Of a stretch of DNA of 64,000 bases, positions 17,365 through 25,867 are shown one piece after another (positions within the stretch are counted from its first letter, which is position 1; every line of letters begins with the position of its first letter). This DNA is from Hyphomicrobium sp. Its GTDB lineage: Bacteria > Pseudomonadota > Alphaproteobacteria > Rhizobiales > Hyphomicrobiaceae. The notes under the pieces are model-generated. The model was not told the origin of the DNA. It searched no databases and saw nothing but the letters and a program-made list of their open reading frames with translations. A program made the translations under genes and the position numbers. Where the stretch lies: the NCBI RefSeq assembly GCF_003987855.1, contig NZ_RXIZ01000014.1:1-64000 (forward strand), written 5' to 3'.

Positions 17365-18303
17365 CTACGGAAGGTAGCCCTTGTCCAAATCGAGCGTCTG
17401 GCGAGCCAAGATCTTGTTCTCTGCATTTCTATGAAGGGCTGTCCACGAGAGGTGCGTTCCGCCTTCTTCTGAGGATGCAGAGCGCAATTCAACCGATATA
17501 AGATCGCTCGCGGCGCCATCGATCGGTGAAAGCAGCGGGAAATAAAGTTGCTCCCAGTGGGTGCGCGGCGACAGTGGACCCGTAGAGAAACCCACTGCTG
17601 CCGAAAGTTCGACCTTCCACCATGTGGCGAGTCCATGGATCGTCGCCGGGCGGGGCAATCTCCACTCTGCTTCGCCCCGTCGCTTCGACTTCGTCTCCGA
17701 GGTCAAATCGATCTCATCCCAAACCATGGAGCTGCGGCAGCCATCTAGAACTTCGTCGGGCTTCAGGGCGCGAACGTAGGCATTGTTAAGCGACATCGTC
17801 TGAGCGACCGACAAATCTAGTCCATGTCCGACGCGTTCCCAGGCGCGAAGCTCACTGTCGATGCGCGGTGAAACCACAGGGGCGACATATTGAATGATCC
17901 GGTTCGGAATAACCTTGCCACCGGGCTTCAAGAAGCGTTGGCGCGCGTCGGCGAGTGTGGTGATGATGTTTTCTTCCAGCGCGTAATTTCCCAACGTTTC
18001 AGAGACAATGATATCGACCGCCAATTTATCTCGAAACTCCGTCGAGTGGCACGGGATCAGATGGCAGCGCTTGGCCTTATTGGCTTTGAGGACAGCGCCG
18101 GCAACGGCTGCCACCTCGGCGGTTTCGAATAGAAAGACTTCCTTCGCACCGAGTTTCGAAGCCATCAATCCAAGCAGGCCCGTGCCGGCACCGATATCGG
18201 CCACCACTGATTTGCCCGGCACGATTGCAGCTTTCAGCGCCGAGAAGAACGCTTCGTTGCGAACATGATCGGCGATCAGCGTGCGGTGGTATTCGATGCG
18301 CAT
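17365..18303 (-). CDS. PRMT-type protein arginine methyltransferase homologue
   Basis: A 312-residue SAM methyltransferase with the full set of PRMT signatures rather than those of generic methyltransferases. The N-terminal helix HRTLIADHVRNEAFFSALKAA matches the PRMT pattern H-x-x-M/L-x-x-D-x-x-R. Motif I is VVADIGAGTGLLG (residues 33-45), the ribose-binding acid is E60, the double-E loop is SETLGNYALEE with E102 and E111 nine apart as in PRMT1, and a THW loop is present at residues 248-250, followed by the beta-barrel region. It starts 2 bases after the upstream rRNA methyltransferase stop. The target protein is unknown. Confidence 0.8.
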   Translation of the reverse strand: MRIEYHRTLIADHVRNEAFFSALKAAIVPGKSVVADIGAGTGLLGLMASKLGAKEVFLFETAEVAAVAGAVLKANKAKRCHLIPCHSTEFRDKLAVDIIVSETLGNYALEENIITTLADARQRFLKPGGKVIPNRIIQYVAPVVSPRIDSELRAWERVGHGLDLSVAQTMSLNNAYVRALKPDEVLDGCRSSMVWDEIDLTSETKSKRRGEAEWRLPRPATIHGLATWWKVELSAAVGFSTGPLSPRTHWEQLYFPLLSPIDGAASDLISVELRSASSEEGGTHLSWTALHRNAENKILARQTLDLDKGYLP

Positions 18304-18305
18304 GG

Positions 18306-19130
18306 TCAGAGCTTCAGATAAGGGCCGCGGACCTGGTACAGCATCAACGCGGTGGCGATTGCGAGATTGAGCGAGTCGAGGGCACCTGCCATCGGAATTT
18401 TCACCAGCGTCGAGCAGACGGCAGCGGCCCCGCCAGACAGTCCCGGTCCTTCGCTTCCCATCACGATCAGCTCGCGTCCCTTATATTCCGTCTGTCGAAA
18501 ATCTTCGCGCGCGTCGAGATGCGTGCCGATGACCTCGCCCGGCCACGCCTTGGCGAGACTGAAGAAGCTCTCCCGGTCGAGCTTCACGATCGGCACAGCG
18601 AAAATCGAACCCATGGTCGCGCGGATTGATTCCAGTGCATAGGGATCGCACGTGGTACCGACGAGAATGATTCCGGACAGACCTACGGCATCGGCTGTTC
18701 GAATGATGGTGCCTAGATTGCCTGGGTCGCGAATTTCTTCAAGCGCCAACCAGGTATCGGCGGCCGTAAGTTTCTCCAAATCCGGAGCCGCGGCGAAGCG
18801 CTGACGAAAAACGCCAAGCAAGGCTTGCGGATTGTCTTTTGAAGCGAGTTTCGCCAGGACGCCTTCAGAAACCTCAAGCACCTCCGAACCTGCTTCGAGA
18901 GCTGTTTTGACCAAGCCCCGCGCCACTCCACCGGCAGCCGCCCCAGCCTGGTAGACGAGAGTTTCCGGTATGAAGCCGTGGTCGCGTGCGGTCACGAGCA
19001 GCGACGTGCCCTCGGCGACGAATAGACCGGTCTCCTTACGGACCTTACGCATTTCGAGAGCGCGGATCGCCTTGATGCGGTCGTTCGTCAGGCTCGTGAT
19101 GATCTTCGGCGCATTGACAGTTGGTTTCAT
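18306..19130 (-). CDS. TrmH/SpoU-family 2'-O-ribose RNA methyltransferase
   Basis: A SPOUT-class methyltransferase of 274 residues. The N-terminal part (residues 1-100) is the substrate-binding domain of the RlmB/TrmH type; the C-terminal trefoil-knot domain shows EEIRDPGNLGTIIRTADA, MGSEGPGLS and IPMAGALDSLNLAIATALML. It probably modifies 23S rRNA, as RlmB does at G2251, but the exact nucleotide is not readable. Its ATG overlaps the stop of the upstream methyltransferase (ATGA). Confidence 0.92.
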   Translation of the reverse strand: MKPTVNAPKIITSLTNDRIKAIRALEMRKVRKETGLFVAEGTSLLVTARDHGFIPETLVYQAGAAAGGVARGLVKTALEAGSEVLEVSEGVLAKLASKDNPQALLGVFRQRFAAAPDLEKLTAADTWLALEEIRDPGNLGTIIRTADAVGLSGIILVGTTCDPYALESIRATMGSIFAVPIVKLDRESFFSLAKAWPGEVIGTHLDAREDFRQTEYKGRELIVMGSEGPGLSGGAAAVCSTLVKIPMAGALDSLNLAIATALMLYQVRGPYLKL

Positions 19131-20050
19131 GGCGACTGAGCCCAGCGCACGAAGAGAGACGTCGGGACCAGCGAGCCTGCGGCGGAGCGGATAGCAAGTT
19201 CGCCGCTGTCGAATGTTCCACCTCGATTTGCCAACGCTTCGCGCATCAGCTGGTCGAAAGCGAGAGCGGAGGCACGAATGGCGTAGATTGTCAGCACCAT
19301 CGCCGCACTATCGGAGGCCAGCAGCTTTTCAAGATCCGTTAGAAGTGACGGCAGGTTCTGAAAAAGATCCCAGACTTCCCCTTCGGGTCCCCGGCCAAAC
19401 TTCGGTGGGTCGACGAGAATGAGATGATAGGTTTTTCCTCGACGGACATCGCGGGCGGCAAACTTCGCCGCATCATCCAGGAGCCAGCGAATTTTTGCGG
19501 CGCTCAGCTTGGAAGCGTCCTGGTTTTCTTTTCCCCATTGGATCGCCTTCTTGGAGGCGTCGACATGCGTGACTTCCGCACCGGCTTTGGCCGCAAGCAG
19601 GGAAGCCGCGCCCGTATAGCCAAATAGGTTCAGGACCCGCGGCGTCTCGCCCTTCACCTGAGCCAATCGCTCGAGCATCCAACGCCAGTGCGGATCCTGC
19701 TCCGGAAACAGCCCCAGATGCCAAAGGCCCGCAAGCTTGCAGAGCATCGTGACGGATTGACCGTCCGCGCGCTCCTTCGAGAAAGGGAGCCTCACGGGCC
19801 AGGAATCCGGGACGGGCTTGTCGATACGCCATTTGCCCTTCTCGTCGTCCTCGCCGGATGCTGAGAACACTGCATTGGCCTTCGCCCATTCCGTTTTTGG
19901 CAGCTTGGGATGCCAAAGTGCCTGAGGTTCAGGGCGGTCGACAACGATCTTGCCGAACCGCTCAAGCTTCCGCCCGGCGCCGCAATCGAGCAGCGCGTAA
20001 TCCGGAAAACCCTCAGACGTGACAAGGTGCAAATGATCTGGCGAAGGCAT
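19127..20050 (-). CDS. RlmI/RlmK-type SAM-dependent rRNA methyltransferase
   Basis: A 307-residue Rossmann-fold methyltransferase with LNLFGYTGAASLLAAKAGA (motif I), VDASKKAIQWGKEN, and the catalytic-loop LVDPPKFGRGPEGEVW. This is the family of RlmI/RlmK-like 23S rRNA m5C or m2G enzymes. It lacks an N-terminal PUA domain. It heads a three-gene run of methyltransferases, followed with 4-base and 2-base junctions by the SpoU and PRMT-like genes. Confidence 0.88.
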   Translation of the reverse strand: MPSPDHLHLVTSEGFPDYALLDCGAGRKLERFGKIVVDRPEPQALWHPKLPKTEWAKANAVFSASGEDDEKGKWRIDKPVPDSWPVRLPFSKERADGQSVTMLCKLAGLWHLGLFPEQDPHWRWMLERLAQVKGETPRVLNLFGYTGAASLLAAKAGAEVTHVDASKKAIQWGKENQDASKLSAAKIRWLLDDAAKFAARDVRRGKTYHLILVDPPKFGRGPEGEVWDLFQNLPSLLTDLEKLLASDSAAMVLTIYAIRASALAFDQLMREALANRGGTFDSGELAIRSAAGSLVPTSLFVRWAQSP

Positions 20051-20172
20051 GCGCGGCGAACGTCTTCAACTGGATTGACGGCTCGCGCTTTAACACGACT
20101 GTCGTCCATGTCGAGAAAGCAAACGTCAGGCAGGAACTGGCGAAGGCGCGTCCGCCCCGCCACTCCCGAAAT

Positions 20173-20781
20173 TCAGGCTGCCAGGCCAGCAATCGCGCCC
20201 TGAGCGGCGGCGATGGATTGCGCGCGCTGGTCGGCACCGAGGGCAACGCCCTCGGCACGCACAAAAGTTATGTCGGAGATGCCAAAAAACCCGAAAATGT
20301 TGCGAAGGTAGGTTTCCTGGTGATCGAGGAAGGCGATGGGTGTCTGCGGACCGTAAAAGCCGCCGCGCGAGGACGCGATCACTACCTTTTTGCCTCCCGC
20401 CAAGCCTTCAGCGCCTTTTTCGGAGTAACGGAAGGTCTTTCCGGCGACGGCAAGTCGATCAATCCAGGCCTTCAACTGGCTGGGAATGGCAAAGTTGTAC
20501 ATCGGAGCGCCGACGACCACGATATCTGCGTCGAGAAATTCCTGGAGAGCCGCTTGGCCGGCAGCAACATCCTGCTGGACATCGGCCGCTTCGGGAGCCG
20601 CGCCTTGGGCGGCAGCGAGATGGGCACCTGATAGATGACCAACCGGCGTAGTTGCCAGATCGCGATAAACCACTTGGAGGTCCGGATGCAGCCGCCGCTC
20701 GGCGGCGACAATTTCAGCCGAGAGCTGCCGGCTTACCGAGCCGGGTCCCAAGATGCTTGAATCAACATGCAAAAGTTTCAT
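20173..20781 (-). CDS. azoR: FMN-dependent NADH:azo/quinone oxidoreductase
   Basis: A flavodoxin-like reductase of 202 residues that reduces quinones and azo dyes with NADH. Family features are the N-terminal [17 protein letters not shown] phosphate loop, [25 protein letters not shown], and SSRGGFYG. The ATG at 20781 has GGAG 8 bases upstream; six more in-frame residues before it are not needed. It is divergent from an HxlR regulator, which probably represses it. Confidence 0.95.
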   Translation of the reverse strand: MKLLHVDSSILGPGSVSRQLSAEIVAAERRLHPDLQVVYRDLATTPVGHLSGAHLAAAQGAAPEAADVQQDVAAGQAALQEFLDADIVVVGAPMYNFAIPSQLKAWIDRLAVAGKTFRYSEKGAEGLAGGKKVVIASSRGGFYGPQTPIAFLDHQETYLRNIFGFFGISDITFVRAEGVALGADQRAQSIAAAQGAIAGLAA

Positions 20782-20848
20782 TTGTGGATCTCCATCCAAT
20801 CGGTGGGCGGAGACTGGAGCGGACCATTTGACAGGTGAGCCTCAGCCA

Positions 20849-20863
20849 GTCACATTTTGTGAC
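20849..20863. promoter_or_regulatory. candidate HxlR operator, palindrome
   Basis: GTCACA TTT TGTGAC is a perfect 6-base inverted repeat centred in the 129-base gap between azoR and hxlR. HxlR-family proteins bind such palindromes in divergent promoters of reductase genes. Identity as the operator is inferred. Confidence 0.6.
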
Positions 20864-20910
20864 CAGCGCTAGATTGTTCACTGTCGAACGCGGCACAAGG
20901 AGGCACTTTT

Positions 20911-21348
20911 TTGGAAGTCGGTATCAAACGTGAAACCGAGAATTGCCGCGCCGTTTCCGATGTCCTGCAGCGCATCGGCGATAAGTGGACCGTCTACGTG
21001 GTGGGTCTGCTGTCGAACGGTCCAATGCGCTTCAACGAGATCCGCCGGGCGGTGGACGGCATTTCGCAACGAATGCTCACACTCACCTTGAGGGGCCTGG
21101 AGCGCGACGGGCTCGTAACGCGCACGGTTTATCCAACCATTCCGCCGCGCGTCGACTACGAGCTGACCGATCTCGGGCGGACGCTCATTTCGATACTCGC
21201 CCCGCTCGGCCGGTGGGCGTTGGATAACAAGTACACGGTCGCCGAGGCCCGGGCGCGATTCGACGCGAAGGCGAGCGACGGCTCGCAAGCGACCTCAGTC
21301 AAAGAGGCGCCCAAACGCCGACTGACGGCGCTGTGGCGAAGCGCGTAG
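20911..21348 (+). CDS. HxlR-family transcriptional regulator
   Basis: A 145-residue winged-helix regulator with the family core CRAVSDVLQRIGDKWTVYVV, MRFNEIRRAVDGISQRMLT, LRGLERDGLVTRTVYPTIPP and VDYELTDLGRTL. One Cys at residue 12 sits at the position that senses electrophiles or redox state in HypR/YodB/QorR relatives. The start is a TTG at 20911 with AAGGAGG seven bases upstream. It probably controls azoR and itself. Confidence 0.93.
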   Translation: MEVGIKRETENCRAVSDVLQRIGDKWTVYVVGLLSNGPMRFNEIRRAVDGISQRMLTLTLRGLERDGLVTRTVYPTIPPRVDYELTDLGRTLISILAPLGRWALDNKYTVAEARARFDAKASDGSQATSVKEAPKRRLTALWRSA

Positions 21349-21485
21349 ATGTTTTCTCTTGCCTGCCAATGCGATGCGTTGATGCCACAGATGCCAAAAA
21401 AGTGGTATTCCGCCTAGATAGCTCCGCAAATCGGCGTTAGCCGACCATGTTATGGTGCGCGTTGTCAGACGTCCCGGAGGTTTTC

Positions 21486-21827
21486 ATGTCTCTTTGCCGA
21501 GCCATCGTTGCTGCCGCCTTATTCTCGGCGGCTCTGGTATCGGGCGCGAGTGCGTTTGAGACGACTTCGATCGGCGGCGTGAACGCCGATGGGTCTGCGA
21601 AATATCAGGAGCCCGACGAGCTCGGCTCGTTGCAGACCCCGTCGTCGTCGCCCTTCGGGAACTTCAACTTCTCTGCCGGCACGACCCCAGATTCGGGATC
21701 GAACAGTGCCACGACAAACTGGCTGAACGGACCGGGTGCTCCGGGATTCGGCTTCACCGGTTCGCAAAGCACATCGGCTGAACCTGCCTCGCCATTCAAC
21801 ACGCCGATCTTGCGCGATCGAAACTGA
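21486..21827 (+). CDS. small exported hypothetical protein
   Basis: A 113-residue product with GGAGG five bases before the ATG at 21486. Residues 1-24 are a signal peptide ending ASA. The mature chain is Ser/Gly/Pro/Thr/Asn-rich with no Cys and looks disordered. The promoter side contains a 4-base-arm GC hairpin near 21433. No family is recognised. It is convergent with prfB. Confidence 0.65.
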   Translation: MSLCRAIVAAALFSAALVSGASAFETTSIGGVNADGSAKYQEPDELGSLQTPSSSPFGNFNFSAGTTPDSGSNSATTNWLNGPGAPGFGFTGSQSTSAEPASPFNTPILRDRN

Positions 21828-21879
21828 CGACCTGCACTTCACTTCCGGCAAATCGCGCATCGATGGCGGCGCCTGATCT

Positions 21880-23014
21880 CTATTCGAGATCCTGCACGGC
21901 CATCGCCTCGCCGCCACCCTTTATCCGTTGCGACAGTGCCGCCTCGATAAAGGGATCTATGTCGCCATCGAGGACGTCGTCAGGGCTCGTTGACTGCGCG
22001 CCGGTCCGCAAGTCTTTCACGAGCTGATAAGGCTGGAGGACGTAGGAGCGAATCTGGTGGCCCCAGCCGATATCTGTCTTTGCAGCTTGTTCGGCGCTGG
22101 CTTTTTCTTCGCGTCTCTTCAATTCCATCTCGTAGAGGCGAGCTTTGAGGCGCTTGAACGCGATATCTTTGTTCTGATGTTGCGAGCGCTGCTCCTGCGC
22201 AAAGATCACAATGCCGGAAGGCCTGTGCACCAGCCGAACGGCGGATTCCGTCCGGTTGACGTGCTGGCCGCCTGCACCTGATGCACGCGCGTAGGAAATG
22301 TCGACGTCGCCGGGGTTGACGTCGACGTCGATGGTGTCGTCGATCACGGGATAGACAGTAACGGATGCGAAGCTCGTGTGGCGCCGCGCGTTAGAATCAT
22401 AAGGCGAGATGCGCACCAAGCGATGCACGCCGGCTTCCGTTTTTAGCCAGCCGTACGCGTTCTCGCCTTCTATTTCGAACGTCGCCGATTTAATGCCGGC
22501 TTCTTCGCCCGCGCTCTCGTCGATCAGCTTGACCTTATAGCCGCGCCGTTCCGCCCAGCGCACGTACATGCGTGCGAGCATCGATGCCCAGTCCTGGCTT
22601 TCGGTACCGCCCGCACCAGCGTGCACCTCGATGTAGGTGTTCATCGCGTCGGCTTCGCCAGAAAGCATGGCGTCGATCGAACGGCGTTGGGCTTCATGAT
22701 CAATTCGTTCGAGCGCGGCCTCGCCTTCGTGCACGCTCGCCTCATCGCTTTCGGCCTCGCCGAGTTCGATCAGGGTCAGCGCATCTTCGTAGTCGCGCTG
22801 GAGACGTTTGAACTCAGAAACAGAGCGCTCGAGCGAATTGCGCTGGCGCATGACCTTTTGCGCGTTCTTCGCATCGGTCCAGAGATTGGGGTCTTCTGCT
22901 TTCGCGTTCAGCGAGGCGAGACGGTCTTCAGCCGTCTCCCAGTCAAAGAGACCTCCTCAGGAGGGCAAACGCCTCCTTGATGCCGTCCGAAAGTTTTTGC
23001 GCTTCAGCGCGCAT
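21880..23014 (-). CDS. prfB: peptide chain release factor 2, programmed +1 frameshift
   Basis: RF2 terminates translation at UGA and UAA. Translation starts at the ATG at 23014 (GGAGG six bases upstream), reads 23 codons, and meets an in-frame TGA at 22945-22943. A +1 shift at CTT-TGA-C (skipping base 22945) joins the second frame and gives 377 residues in total. The second frame carries SPYDSNARRHTSF at the stop-codon recognition loop and RASGAGGQHVN with the GGQ of peptide release. SPY in place of SPF is usual in alphaproteobacteria as I recall. Confidence 0.97.
22942..22957 (-). promoter_or_regulatory. prfB autoregulatory +1 frameshift site
   Basis: On the minus strand AGGAGG-TCT-CTT-TGA-C combines an internal Shine-Dalgarno element, a 3-base spacer, the slippery CTT, the weak stop TGA and a following C. 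This is the classic RF2 feedback signal: low RF2 leads to slippage and RF2 synthesis. Positions are 22957 down to 22942. Confidence 0.93.
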
Positions 23015-23141
23015 GGGAACCTCCAAAGCCGGCAACGGCCAGCGAAGTCAGTCGGGAGAAAAGTAGGAGCGGACGTATAGTGAGGCCGGGCGCTCGTGTA
23101 AACGCACCCGACTTGCGGCGCGGCAATCGGCGCGCGCCTAT

Positions 23142-25718
23142 CTACCAAAGTCCATTCGGCGACAGTGAACCGCTGTCAGGGCGGCTTGCCGGAGGAGCGG
23201 GACGCGCCACGCGATCGCCGGCTGGTGGTGCCGATGGGGGCGGCGTGGCGTCAGCCGTCGCGTTGATGCCGATCATCGCGTAAGCGTCATCTGGTTCCTC
23301 GTCAGGCTTGAAAGCTTCCATGATCGAGTTCGGATCGTCCGCCGAAGCGCGCAGGCCCGTCTTTAAATCCACGCGAACGAATTTGATTCCTGGTGGAACA
23401 CGAAATGGAGCAGGAGGCGTATTCCCGAGAGCGTCCTGGATAAATTCCCCAAAGATCGGTGCGGCCACGGCGCCGCCCGTGTTGCCCTTACCGAGTGGCT
23501 TCGGCGTGTCGTAGCCCACGAAGACGCCAACCACCATGGTCGGCGTATAGCCAAGGAACCAAACGTCCTTCTCTTCGTTGGTGGTACCGGTTTTACCGGC
23601 GATCGGACGGTTGAGAGATTTGAGAACGCTTGCGGTGCCGCGCTGAACCACACCTTCCAGGATGTGCGTCATCTGATAGGCCGTAAGAGGATCGATGACC
23701 TGGCGGCGGCTATCCACGAGCTGAGGTTCTGTTTGGTTTGCCCACCTGTCGGCCATGCAGCCCATGCACTGGCGCTCATCGTGACGCCAGATCGTACGGC
23801 CATAACGATCCTGAATGCGGTCGATAAGAGTTGAAGTGACCTCCTTGCCGCCGTTGGCCAGCATGCAATAGGCGGTCGCCATGCGCAGAAGCGTGGTCTC
23901 ACCGGCGCCCAGCGACATCGACAGGACGGGAAGTAGATCGTCGTAGATTCCAAAACGCTTCGCGTATTCGGTGATCACGGGCATGCCGAGATCTTGCGCG
24001 AGGCGAGCAGTCATCTGGTTTCGCGAATGCTCGATGCCGAAACGCAGCGTCTCGGGACCGGCTGTATCATCGGTCTCGTAGTTCTTGGGCTTCCAAACAT
24101 CGAGGCCGGGACCCTGATCGATCTCGATAGGCGCATCGAGAATGATGGAAGTCGGCTTATATCCATTGTCGATCGCGGCCGAGTAGACGAACGGCTTGAA
24201 CGATGAACCTGGCTGGCGCTTCGCCTGAATGACGCGATCGAACTGGCTTAGATCATAAGAGAAGCCGCCGGCCACGGCGAGCACGCGGCCTGTATATGGA
24301 TCCATTGCCACGAGACCGCCGCCGATCTCGGGGACCTGCATCAAGGACCATGCGCCCTGAATGTTCGCCGGGTCCTTCGGCGAGACGTAGACCACATCGC
24401 CTGGCTTCAGGATGTCGGCAGTCGTCTTTGCGTCTACCTTCTTGCCGCCTGCCTTCTTGGCAGCCCACTTCATGTCATCAAGCGAAACTTCAACCGCCTC
24501 GCGATCCTTGACGAGCGTGGAATCCTGCTGGCGCGCGGGCTTGAAGCCGATAATGGCTTTGGCCTTCTGTGTTTCAAGAACGACGCCCAACCGCCACGGC
24601 GCGATGTCGGATGGGCTCGCAAGCTTACCAAGTGCGACGCCCCAATCGCCAGAGATATCGATGCGCGAAACCGGTCCGCGCCAGCCGAGACGGCGATCGA
24701 ATTTTACCAGGCCGTCGGTCAATGCCTTGCGCGCATACTGCTGCAGCTGCGGGTCAAGCGTGGTGCGAACCGACAGGCCGCCGCCGTAGAGCTTGTCCTC
24801 GCCATACTTTCCAAGGAGCGTGCGGCGCACCTCCTCGGCAAAAAATTCAGCGGTTTCAATGTGAACGGTATTGGGACGAAGATTGACAGTGAGCGGCTTC
24901 TTTTTTGCCGCCTCTGCTTCTTCCTTCGTGATGTAACCGTTCTCCGCCATCTGGCCGATAATCCAATTTCGGCGCTCTGTGGCTTTCGCCTTCTGGCGGA
25001 ACGGATGGTAGTTGTTCGGCCCCTTCGGAAGCGCGGCGAGATAAGCCGCTTCCTCGATATCGAGATCCTTGAGCTCCTTGTTGAAGTAGGTGAGCGACGC
25101 CGCGCCGACACCATAGGAGTTCATGCCAAGGAATATCTCGTTGAGATAGAGCTCAAGGATCCTATCTTTCGAATAGGCGCCCTCGATGCGGATCGCGAGG
25201 ATAGCTTCCTTGATCTTGCGCTCAATCGAACGCTCATTCGTTAGCAGGAAGTTTTTGGCCACCTGCTGAGTGATCGTCGATGCGCCTTGCGTACGTCTGT
25301 TTGAACCGTGGATCTTGGACTCGACAGCGGTGAAGACTGCGCGAACAACGCCCTGCAGGTCGACGCCGCCATGTTCATAGAAGCGCCGATCCTCGGCTGA
25401 GAGGAAGGCGCCGATGACGCGCTTGGGCACATTGTTGATTGGAACAAAGATGCGGCGCTCGCGCGCGAACTCCGAGATCAACGAGCCATCGTGCGCATGA
25501 ATGCGCGTCATTACGGGTGGTTCGTATTTCGACAGGCTTTCGTAATCGGGAAGATCACGCGATGCCTGCCAGATTAGAAATCCGGCGCCCGCAGAGCCCG
25601 CGATGAAAACAAGTACGAATGTGCCGAAGGCGAACCCAAGAAAATTGAGCAGCAGGCTCCTGCGCCGCTTTTTCCTTCTCCTGGGCGCCTGGGGCGGCGG
25701 CAGCGTTGGCGCGCGCAT
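23142..25718 (-). CDS. mrcA: penicillin-binding protein 1A, bifunctional
   Basis: A class A PBP that polymerises and crosslinks peptidoglycan. The 858-residue protein has a basic cytoplasmic tail, one membrane span (about residues 24-48), a GT51 glycosyltransferase domain with FLSAEDRRFYEHGG, an OB-like insertion, and a transpeptidase domain with SSFK (nucleophile Ser505, Lys508), SRNQ and KTGTTN (about residue 709). The ATG at 25718 is preferred to a TTG one codon upstream. It follows the amidase gene amiC-like on the same strand, grouping two cell-wall enzymes. Confidence 0.96.
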   Translation of the reverse strand: MRAPTLPPPQAPRRRKKRRRSLLLNFLGFAFGTFVLVFIAGSAGAGFLIWQASRDLPDYESLSKYEPPVMTRIHAHDGSLISEFARERRIFVPINNVPKRVIGAFLSAEDRRFYEHGGVDLQGVVRAVFTAVESKIHGSNRRTQGASTITQQVAKNFLLTNERSIERKIKEAILAIRIEGAYSKDRILELYLNEIFLGMNSYGVGAASLTYFNKELKDLDIEEAAYLAALPKGPNNYHPFRQKAKATERRNWIIGQMAENGYITKEEAEAAKKKPLTVNLRPNTVHIETAEFFAEEVRRTLLGKYGEDKLYGGGLSVRTTLDPQLQQYARKALTDGLVKFDRRLGWRGPVSRIDISGDWGVALGKLASPSDIAPWRLGVVLETQKAKAIIGFKPARQQDSTLVKDREAVEVSLDDMKWAAKKAGGKKVDAKTTADILKPGDVVYVSPKDPANIQGAWSLMQVPEIGGGLVAMDPYTGRVLAVAGGFSYDLSQFDRVIQAKRQPGSSFKPFVYSAAIDNGYKPTSIILDAPIEIDQGPGLDVWKPKNYETDDTAGPETLRFGIEHSRNQMTARLAQDLGMPVITEYAKRFGIYDDLLPVLSMSLGAGETTLLRMATAYCMLANGGKEVTSTLIDRIQDRYGRTIWRHDERQCMGCMADRWANQTEPQLVDSRRQVIDPLTAYQMTHILEGVVQRGTASVLKSLNRPIAGKTGTTNEEKDVWFLGYTPTMVVGVFVGYDTPKPLGKGNTGGAVAAPIFGEFIQDALGNTPPAPFRVPPGIKFVRVDLKTGLRASADDPNSIMEAFKPDEEPDDAYAMIGINATADATPPPSAPPAGDRVARPAPPASRPDSGSLSPNGLW

Positions 25719-25867
25719 CAAATTCGATATTCCGTCAGTCGGTCGCTGGCTAATTTTCCTAAGGGCGGCTTAGGTCTATTGCCGTGCCGCAGCAATGACA
25801 ATCCCCTGGAACGTTCGCACATTAGCACGGATTGTGGCAGCACGTCGTCCGCGGGCAGACCTGTCCC

